From an uncultured Opitutia bacterium (GTDB taxonomy: Bacteria > Verrucomicrobiota > Verrucomicrobiia > Opitutales > UBA953), in assembly GCA_903879465.1 (NCBI GenBank), contig CAIRLQ010000059.1, forward strand, positions 1-9,177: a stretch of DNA of 9,177 nt. The letters are read 5' to 3'. The notes below the pieces were generated by a model. That model saw only the letters and a program-made list of their open reading frames with translations, had not been told where the DNA came from and did no database searches. Positions within the stretch are counted from its first letter, which is position 1. The number at the start of each line of letters is the position of its first letter. This document shows positions 1 through 4,980 of this stretch, one piece after another. The position numbers and the translations under genes were made by a program.

Positions 1-203
1 ACAATGCGGCGATGGACGGGGAGAGGGCCCGGGATGATCGCGACGCCCCAGCGGAGCAGTCGGCGACGGGCGGAGGCGACCGATTCCGGGGTCCGCAGGA
101 TGAGGTCACCTGTCTCCGTCACGGCATGGGTGAAGCCCGCGCGGTGCCCGATGCGGACACGGCATGTGCGGAGGGAGGCCGATGACGCAGAGATAAAGCG
201 CAT
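1..203 (-). CDS. Unrecognised protein, N-terminal fragment running off the left edge
   Basis: An open frame starts at ATG 203-201 on the minus strand and runs without a stop to the window edge (67 codons). The protein begins MRFISASSASLRTCRVRIG and later contains the stretch TGDLILRTPES followed by an Arg-rich helix and WGVAIIPGP. Codon third positions are strongly G/C and second positions are not, as expected for real coding DNA here. The opposite-strand reading of the same bases is the Arg/Gly-rich type typical of a shadow frame. No ribosome binding site is obvious, and the frame is open back to a stop at 254-252 with no earlier ATG. It would be divergent from the malY-like gene, with 55 bp between them. 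I do not recognise the family. It could still be a chance frame in GC-rich DNA. Confidence 0.45.
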   Translation of the reverse strand, partial: MRFISASSASLRTCRVRIGHRAGFTHAVTETGDLILRTPESVASARRRLLRWGVAIIPGPLPVHRRI

Positions 204-258
204 CTTTAGAAAATGCGTTTGCCCGTGGGCGGGTTCAATCCAAGGTTCACCTCAGACT

Positions 259-1419
259 ATGGCTTTCGATTTTGACAGCTGTCCGGAACGCGCCGGGACC
301 GACAGCACCAAGTGGCACAAGTACGCCCACCGCGATGTCATCCCTTGCTGGATCGCGGACATGGATTTCACCTCTCCCCCGGCCGTCGTCGATGCGATCA
401 AGGCACGGGCCGCGCACGGTATTTTTGGTTACCCCGCCCAGCGTGATCAGGTCTTCCATTCCATCGTTGGTCATCTTCGCCGTCAGCACGGCTGGGAAAT
501 TAAACCCGAATGGATCACGTTCATGTGTTCGCTCGTGCCTGGCATCCATGCGACCATCCGTTGCGCGAGTAAGCCGGGCGAATCCGTGGTCACCACCGCC
601 CCGGTTTACCCGCCGTTCATGACGGCGCCCGTGCTGTCCGAGCGCAACCCCCTGAAACTCGAGATGGTCTTCGAGGGCGGGCGCTGGACGTTTGACTGGC
701 CGAAGCTCGAGGCCGCCTGCGCGCAGCCGCACGCCAAGGTGCTTCTCCTCTGCAATCCGTACAACCCACTCGCCCGCGTCTTTGACCGTATCGAACTCGA
801 CCGACTCGCCGCGCTCGTCCGAAAGCACGACCTCACCGTCTGCTCCGACGAAATCCACTGCGACCTCATCTTGGATCCGGCCGCGAAGCACATCATCTTC
901 GCCAGCCTCAGCGAAGATATCGCCGCCCGCACCGTCACGCTGATGGCCGCGAGCAAGACTTTCAATATCGCCGGCCTTACCTGCGGCTTCGCGATTATTC
1001 CTGATCCGCAGTTGCGAACGCGTTTCCGTCGCGTCTTGCAGGGCTTGTCGCTCGACCAGAATGTTTTCGGACTCGCTGCGACCCAGGCCGCGTTCGATCA
1101 CGGCGAAGAATGGCGCCAGGCTTGTATTCATTACCTCCGCGGCAACGTCGACCTCATCGAACAAGAGTTAAAAGCCATGCCAGGCGTCGTGCTCCGCGCC
1201 CGTCCGCAATCGAGTTTCTTGGCGTGGTTCGATGTCACCGCGCTCGGCTTCGATGATCCGCACGCTGAATTTGAAAAGGGTGGAATCGGCTTCAGCAACG
1301 GCGCCGACTTTGGCGGCCCTGGCCACGTGCGCCTCAACTTCGGATGTTCGCGGGAGAAACTGCGCGAGATCCTGCGACGCATGAAGGCGGTCGTCGCGCG
1401 GGCGCCCGGCGTAAAGTAA
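259..1419 (+). CDS. malY/patB-like: MalY/PatB-family cystathionine beta-lyase (PLP-dependent C-S lyase)
   Basis: This 386-residue cytosolic PLP enzyme of the fold-type I aminotransferase class is predicted to cleave cystathionine to homocysteine, pyruvate and ammonia, the penultimate step of methionine synthesis; related enzymes also desulfurate cysteine. Visible motifs are WIADMDF (31-37), FGYP (56-59), CNPYNPLARVF (165-175), SDEIHCDL (196-203) with the cofactor-binding Asp197, ASKTFNIAGL with the Schiff-base Lys233, and HVRLNFG with the carboxylate-binding Arg358. Length and Lys position match the MalY family. The frame stays open upstream to base 4, but family N-termini begin as MAFDF does here, so ATG 259 is chosen; the SD is weak (AAGG at 242-245, 13 bases upstream). 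CNPYNPLARVF has Ala where the family usually has Gly. The gene stands alone, convergent with rsmE. Substrate preference among C-S lyases cannot be read from sequence. Confidence 0.9.
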   Translation: MAFDFDSCPERAGTDSTKWHKYAHRDVIPCWIADMDFTSPPAVVDAIKARAAHGIFGYPAQRDQVFHSIVGHLRRQHGWEIKPEWITFMCSLVPGIHATIRCASKPGESVVTTAPVYPPFMTAPVLSERNPLKLEMVFEGGRWTFDWPKLEAACAQPHAKVLLLCNPYNPLARVFDRIELDRLAALVRKHDLTVCSDEIHCDLILDPAAKHIIFASLSEDIAARTVTLMAASKTFNIAGLTCGFAIIPDPQLRTRFRRVLQGLSLDQNVFGLAATQAAFDHGEEWRQACIHYLRGNVDLIEQELKAMPGVVLRARPQSSFLAWFDVTALGFDDPHAEFEKGGIGFSNGADFGGPGHVRLNFGCSREKLREILRRMKAVVARAPGVK

Positions 1420-1425
1420 GACGTT

Positions 1426-2178
1426 TCAGCGACGCGCCAAAGCCTGGGTGATCACCACGCAGGCGAGGGCGGCGTTTTCGGCACGCAGGACGGTCGGGCC
1501 GAGCACGACAGGCCGGAAGCCAGCGGAGCGGGCGGCGGCATATTCCATCGAGGTCAGGTCGCCTTCGGGCCCGATGAGCCAGAGGACTTTTTTCACCTGG
1601 GTGAAATCAAGATGGGCGACAGGTTCGGCGTCGAATTCTAGCGAGCCCGTGAGCCGGAGTTCGTCGGGTTGGGCTTCGGGCAGGCGCTCGATCCATTCCT
1701 GGAATTTCATCGGCGCGGAGATCGCCGCTAGCCAGGGATGGCCGGATTGCTTACAGGCCTCGACGGCTTGCTGCTGCCAGCGTTGGGTCCGGGTGCGGGC
1801 ACGTTCGCCCTCGAGTTTTAATTCGGTGCGGGCCGTCTCGAGCGGGATGACGGCCGCCGCGCCGGCTTCGCAGATACCGCGGACTAAGTCGTCCATCGTG
1901 CCACCCTTGGGCATGCCTTGGGCGACGGTAATTTCTGGTGGGCTGCGCTCGGACGAGCGAGCGCGAATCACTTCGACGACTGCGGCGTCGCCATCGGCGG
2001 AGGCCAGTTTACCTTCGACGACTAGACCTTCGCCGTCGAGTAGCACGAGCGCATCGCCGCGCCGGGCGCGCAGGCTGCGTACGACGTGGGCACTTTCTTC
2101 GGCGGAAAGTTGCACGTGGGCGCCGGGCTTGCAGGCCGGGGCTTGGTCGTGATGAATCCAGACGCGGAGCGGGCTCAT
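1426..2178 (-). CDS. rsmE: 16S rRNA (uracil-1498-N3)-methyltransferase RsmE
   Basis: This 250-residue SPOUT-class methyltransferase uses S-adenosylmethionine to methylate N3 of U1498 of 16S rRNA in the assembled 30S subunit. An N-terminal PUA-like RNA-binding part (about 1-75, with HVVRSLR at 31-37) precedes the trefoil-knot domain. Family signatures are KGGTMDDLVRGICEAG (91-106), EACKQSGHPW (140-149), IGPEGDLT (202-209) and LGPTVLRAENA (226-236). The last two deviate from the usual IGPEGGFS and LRTETA, but the SAM-binding knot looks intact. ATG 2178-2176 overlaps the thiH stop as ATGA, so translation is probably coupled. It is the last gene of the gcvT-gcvH-thiH-rsmE run and ends 6 bp from the convergent malY-like gene. 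No terminator is visible in that gap. Confidence 0.92.
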   Translation of the reverse strand: MSPLRVWIHHDQAPACKPGAHVQLSAEESAHVVRSLRARRGDALVLLDGEGLVVEGKLASADGDAAVVEVIRARSSERSPPEITVAQGMPKGGTMDDLVRGICEAGAAAVIPLETARTELKLEGERARTRTQRWQQQAVEACKQSGHPWLAAISAPMKFQEWIERLPEAQPDELRLTGSLEFDAEPVAHLDFTQVKKVLWLIGPEGDLTSMEYAAARSAGFRPVVLGPTVLRAENAALACVVITQALARR

Positions 2179-3314
2179 GATTGCAGGGCGACTGGCCGGT
2201 CGTAGGAGGAATCCCAGTCTTTCCAGACCGTTTCGTAGCCGGCCGCGCGGAGCATACCTGCGAATTCCTCCGGCGTGCGGTCATCTTCGATGGCGAATTG
2301 TTCCAGTGAGGCGTCCTTGCCTTCGGCGTAGCCGCCAGGATTGGTACGGGAGCCTGCGCTCATCGCTGTCACGCCAATGCGGCAAGCGTGATCACGAAAT
2401 TTGCGGCTCTCGCGCGTGCTCAAGGTTAGTTCGACTTCGCTGCTCAAGAGTCGGAAGGCGCAGATTGCCTGGGCGAGGTCGCGGTCGGTCATCTCGACCT
2501 TGGGCTGCAGCTCGCCTTCGTGCGGGCGGATGCGTGGGAATGATACGCTGTAGCGGCTCTGCCAATGCTGACGTTCCAGCCAGCGAAGGTGGAGCGCCGT
2601 GAAGAAGCATTCCGCCCGCCAGTCTTCGAGGCCGAACAGTGCGCCAAGGCCGATTTTATGGACACCGGCGGCGCCCACGCGGTCGGGCGCGTCGAGACGA
2701 TAGGCAAAGTCGGATTTCCGGCCCTTCGGGTGATGGACGTTATACGTCTCGCGGTGATAGGTTTCCTGGTAGACCAACACCGCGTTGAGTCCGTGGCGGC
2801 GGAGTTCGGCATACTCCGCGGTTTCCATCGGTTGGACCTCCATTGAAAGCGAGGAGAAGTGCGGGCGGAGCAAATCGAGGGCCTCGACAAAATAAGGCAC
2901 GGCCACCTTATTAGATTCGCCGGTCAGTAGGAGCAGGTGATCGAACCCTTGTTTCTTCAGGGCGCCGGCCTCGCGGAGAATCTCCGCCGGGTTGAGTGTG
3001 CGGCGGGCGACTTTAGTCCCGGCCGAGAAGCCGCAGTAGGTGCAGATGTTCTGACACTCGTTGGAAAGGTAGGCCGGGGCGAACAGCTGCATCGTCCGGC
3101 CGAAGCGGCGCACGGTCTTTTCGTGGCTGAGTTGCGCCATGCGTTCGAGGTGCGGCGCGGCGGCGGGGGAGACGAGGGCCTTGAAATCCTCTAGGTCGGC
3201 CGAGTCGGCTTCGGCGCGAGCGAGCGCCCGGCGTACATCGGCGTCGGTCTTCGCCTGAACCGAGGCGAGGACCTCAGCCCAGGGATGGGCGGCGTGGACG
3301 GATGCGAAGGACAT
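2175..3314 (-). CDS. thiH: 2-iminoacetate (dehydroglycine) synthase ThiH, radical SAM tyrosine lyase
   Basis: ThiH is a radical SAM enzyme that splits tyrosine into p-cresol and dehydroglycine, the glycine-derived donor for the thiazole ring of thiamine. From ATG 3314 the protein is 379 residues, the family's normal size. The [4Fe-4S] motif CX3CX2C is Cys87, Cys91 and Cys94 (CQNICTYCGF). Other ThiH hallmarks are LLLTGES, SMEVQPM, VYQETYH, KIGLGALFGL, RYSVSFPRIRP, LSTRES, NPGGYAEG and a C-terminal WKDWDS. These set it apart from HydG and the other tyrosine lyases. The frame also permits a TTG start at 3335 (386 residues), but the ATG is preceded by GTGAGG at a 3-base spacing. It lies 64 bp downstream of gcvH and overlaps rsmE by 4 bases. 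No other thi gene is in the window, so ThiG, ThiS and ThiF must be elsewhere. Confidence 0.95.
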   Translation of the reverse strand: MSFASVHAAHPWAEVLASVQAKTDADVRRALARAEADSADLEDFKALVSPAAAPHLERMAQLSHEKTVRRFGRTMQLFAPAYLSNECQNICTYCGFSAGTKVARRTLNPAEILREAGALKKQGFDHLLLLTGESNKVAVPYFVEALDLLRPHFSSLSMEVQPMETAEYAELRRHGLNAVLVYQETYHRETYNVHHPKGRKSDFAYRLDAPDRVGAAGVHKIGLGALFGLEDWRAECFFTALHLRWLERQHWQSRYSVSFPRIRPHEGELQPKVEMTDRDLAQAICAFRLLSSEVELTLSTRESRKFRDHACRIGVTAMSAGSRTNPGGYAEGKDASLEQFAIEDDRTPEEFAGMLRAAGYETVWKDWDSSYDRPVALQS

Positions 3315-3317
3315 CGG

Positions 3318-3323
3318 CCTCAC
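3318..3323 (-). promoter_or_regulatory. Candidate ribosome binding site that decides the thiH start
   Basis: GTGAGG reads on the minus strand 3 bases before ATG 3314. It favours this ATG over the in-frame TTG at 3335, which has only CAGGA upstream at similar distance. The spacing is short for a Shine-Dalgarno, so this is a preference and not a proof. Confidence 0.35.
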
Positions 3324-3358
3324 TTTGTAGGCCAAAGTCCTGCGAGGGCAAGGGTTCG

Positions 3359-3372
3359 CGGCGCCGGCGCCG
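3359..3372. repeat. 14-bp perfect GC palindrome between gcvH and thiH
   Basis: CGGCGCCGGCGCCG equals its own reverse complement and lies 6 bases beyond the gcvH stop, within the 64-bp gcvH-thiH gap. No T-tract follows on either strand, so it does not look like an intrinsic terminator. It could form a small RNA hairpin that sets relative stability of the two halves of the transcript, or be a chance product of high GC. Confidence 0.5.
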
Positions 3373-3378
3373 ACTTCC

Positions 3379-3759
3379 TTAGAGAATCGCGGAGTAGCCG
3401 GCGGCGTCGAGCAGGCTAGCGAGCTCCGCGGCGTTCTTTACCTTCACCTTGATCATCCAGGCGCCGCCGTACGGTTCACGGTTCACTAGGTCGGGGGAAT
3501 TATTTAGGTCACCGTTAGCCGCGAGGACTTCGCACGAGATCGGGCTATAGAGATCCGAGGCTGCCTTGACGGATTCCACGGTGCCGAAGACGTCGCCATG
3601 GCCGAAGGACTGGCCGATCTTGGGAAGGTCGACAAACGTCACGTCTCCCAGCGCGGCCTGCGCGTGGTCGGTGATGCCGATGGTGGCAGTGCCGTCCGCG
3701 GCGACTTTGACCCATTCGTGGTCTTTGGTGTAGCGGAGGTCGGCGGGCACGTTGCTCAT
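3379..3759 (-). CDS. gcvH: Glycine cleavage system H protein (lipoyl carrier)
   Basis: GcvH is the small lipoyl-bearing shuttle of the glycine cleavage system. It carries the aminomethyl group from the P protein to the T protein and is re-oxidised by the L protein. This 126-residue protein has the usual size and motifs: YTKDHEW (10-16), GITDHAQAALGDV (28-40), the lipoylation site ESVKAASD with Lys65, YSPISCEV (71-78) and a C-terminal GGAWMIKVK (98-106). It starts at ATG 3759 without a strong Shine-Dalgarno. It follows gcvT by 38 bp and precedes thiH, so gcvT and gcvH are probably co-transcribed. Every residue expected for lipoylation is present, which argues for a functional H protein and not a degenerate GcvH-like one. 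Confidence 0.96.
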   Translation of the reverse strand: MSNVPADLRYTKDHEWVKVAADGTATIGITDHAQAALGDVTFVDLPKIGQSFGHGDVFGTVESVKAASDLYSPISCEVLAANGDLNNSPDLVNREPYGGAWMIKVKVKNAAELASLLDAAGYSAIL

Positions 3760-3793
3760 GTCTTCGGGGTATGGTTGGAAAAGATTATTTCAA

Positions 3794-3812
3794 CCCTTCA
3801 CTTCACGAAGGG
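3794..3812 (-). other. Small hairpin over the gcvT stop codon
   Basis: CCCTTC and GAAGGG form a 6-bp stem with a 7-base loop, and the arm at 3794-3799 overlaps the gcvT TGA (3798-3800). On the transcript it is followed by TTGAAATAATCTTTT. That is T-rich but interrupted, so it is at best a weak attenuator or an RNA-stability element between gcvT and gcvH. Confidence 0.3.
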
Positions 3813-4889
3813 AGCCACGGCGATGTGCAGCGGAAGGCGAAGCCCGCGGATATCGACGGTCAGCTCGCGGGAGTCGGCGAAGCCCGCCGCCACGAGGGCG
3901 GTACCGATGGGCTTGTTCAGGACCGGTGAAAGCGTGCCCGAAAGCACTTCGCCCACCTGAGTCTGGCCGGCGAAGACCGCGGCGCCTTGGCGGGCAATGC
4001 GGCGATCTTCGAGGGAGAACAGAATCACCGAGGAAGACGGTCCGCCTTCCGCCTGGCGGTGGAGTGCTTCGCGGCCGACGAAGGCCGGCTTGGTGAATTT
4101 AACGGTCCAGCCAAGACCCGCCTGGATGGGCGAGATGCGTTCGGAGATTTCGTGGCCGTAGAGCGGGTAATGTGCTTCGAGGCGGAGGGAGTCGCGGGCG
4201 CCGAGGCCAGCGGGCACCAGACCGTGGGGCTTGCCGGCGGCGAGCAGGGCCCGGGCGACTTTTTCAGCCGAGGCCGCCGGGAGGTAGATTTCAAAGCCAG
4301 GCGAGCCCGTGTAGCCCGTGCGGGAGACGATGCAGCCGGCGGCACCGGCGACTTCGCCGGTGAGGAAACCAAAACGCTTAATCGTAGCGAGCGGGAGAGT
4401 CGTGACTTCGGAGAGGATCTGCTCAGCCGCCGGACCTTGTATCGCCAACTGCGCCCACGCGGAGCATTCATCGATAATCTCAACTTGCAGGTTGCCGACG
4501 AGCGAGCGCATCCAGGCGATGTCTTTCTGGGCGTTGGAGGCGTTGAGGCAGATTAGGAATTCCGTGTCCGCGAGGCGGTAGACGATTAGGTCGTCGACGC
4601 AGCCGCCGTCCGGTTGGCACATCACCGTGTAGCGGGCCATGCCCACGCGGATGGTGGCCATGTCGTTGGTCATGATGCCGTCAAGGAAGGCGGCGGCGTC
4701 GCGGCCACGGACGCGGGCTTCACCCATATGGGAGACGTCGAACAGTCCGGCTGTCTTCCGTACGGCCATGTGTTCATCGATGATACCCGTATACTGCACC
4801 GGCATCTCCCAGCCAGCGAAGGGGACAATGCGTCCGCCGAGTTCGACGTGGAGTGCGTAGAGAGGCGTGCGGGCGAGCGTTTCCGACAT
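3798..4889 (-). CDS. gcvT: Glycine cleavage system T protein (aminomethyltransferase)
   Basis: GcvT releases ammonia from the aminomethyl-lipoyl group on GcvH and passes the carbon to tetrahydrofolate, giving 5,10-methylene-THF. From ATG 4889 the protein is 363 residues, the normal family length. It shows RTPLYALHVELGG (7-19), FAGWEMPVQY (24-33), LFDVSHMGE (49-57), GGCVDDLIVY (95-104) with the conserved catalytic-region Asp100, TGYTGSPGFEIY (191-202), GLGARDSLRLEA (228-239) and the C-terminal barrel with GEVLSGTLSPVLNKPIG (313-329). The same frame is open far upstream to 5474, but that part is antisense to the lipoprotein gene and crosses the terminator, so it is not coding. AAGG lies 3 bases before the ATG. 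Position 196 is Ser where YTGE is usual. It heads the gcvT-gcvH-thiH-rsmE run; gcvP is not adjacent. Confidence 0.95.
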   Translation of the reverse strand: MSETLARTPLYALHVELGGRIVPFAGWEMPVQYTGIIDEHMAVRKTAGLFDVSHMGEARVRGRDAAAFLDGIMTNDMATIRVGMARYTVMCQPDGGCVDDLIVYRLADTEFLICLNASNAQKDIAWMRSLVGNLQVEIIDECSAWAQLAIQGPAAEQILSEVTTLPLATIKRFGFLTGEVAGAAGCIVSRTGYTGSPGFEIYLPAASAEKVARALLAAGKPHGLVPAGLGARDSLRLEAHYPLYGHEISERISPIQAGLGWTVKFTKPAFVGREALHRQAEGGPSSSVILFSLEDRRIARQGAAVFAGQTQVGEVLSGTLSPVLNKPIGTALVAAGFADSRELTVDIRGLRLPLHIAVAPFVK

Positions 4890-4892
4890 AGG

Positions 4893-4902
4893 CCTTATAA
4901 GG
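4893..4902 (-). promoter_or_regulatory. CCTTATAAGG palindrome before gcvT, possible -10 and SD
   Basis: A 10-bp perfect palindrome lies 3 bases before the gcvT start. On the minus strand it contains TATAAG, which resembles a -10 box, and AAGG, which resembles a Shine-Dalgarno. Only about 35 bp separate the ATG from the upstream terminator, so any dedicated gcvT promoter must be inside or just before that hairpin. TTGGAA lies 21 bases before TATAAG, which is too far for a standard -35. If TATAAG were the -10, the mRNA would be nearly leaderless. This is weak. Confidence 0.2.
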
Positions 4903-4924
4903 TGCGGGGCTGGGCCTTGCTTCC

Positions 4925-4956
4925 AACAAAAAAGCCCGACCGGAGGGTCGGGCTTT
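4925..4956 (-). terminator. Intrinsic terminator of the lipoprotein gene
   Basis: An 11-bp perfect stem (4931-4941 with 4946-4956), a 4-base loop and a run of six T on the minus-strand transcript (4933-4928) form a textbook rho-independent terminator. It begins 24 bases after the lipoprotein stop codon and insulates gcvT from that transcript. Read on the plus strand there is no long U-tract, so it acts mainly on the minus strand. Confidence 0.92.
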
Positions 4957-4980
4957 GTGCGGCGCTCTCGGGCGAACGAA

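Noticed and set aside
4..258. Upstream extension of the malY-like frame to base 4
   Set aside because: Arg-rich, without similarity to family N-termini, and overlapping a better-looking minus-strand frame.
247..1164. Minus-strand frame of 305 codons opposite the malY-like gene
   Set aside because: All PLP-enzyme motifs are in the plus-strand frame; this one has no domain and the composition of a shadow frame.
4890..4930. Thiamine (TPP) or glycine riboswitch ahead of the gcvT-thiH run
   Set aside because: The space before gcvT is about 35 bases, and none of the conserved core elements is present there or in the 64-bp gcvH-thiH gap.
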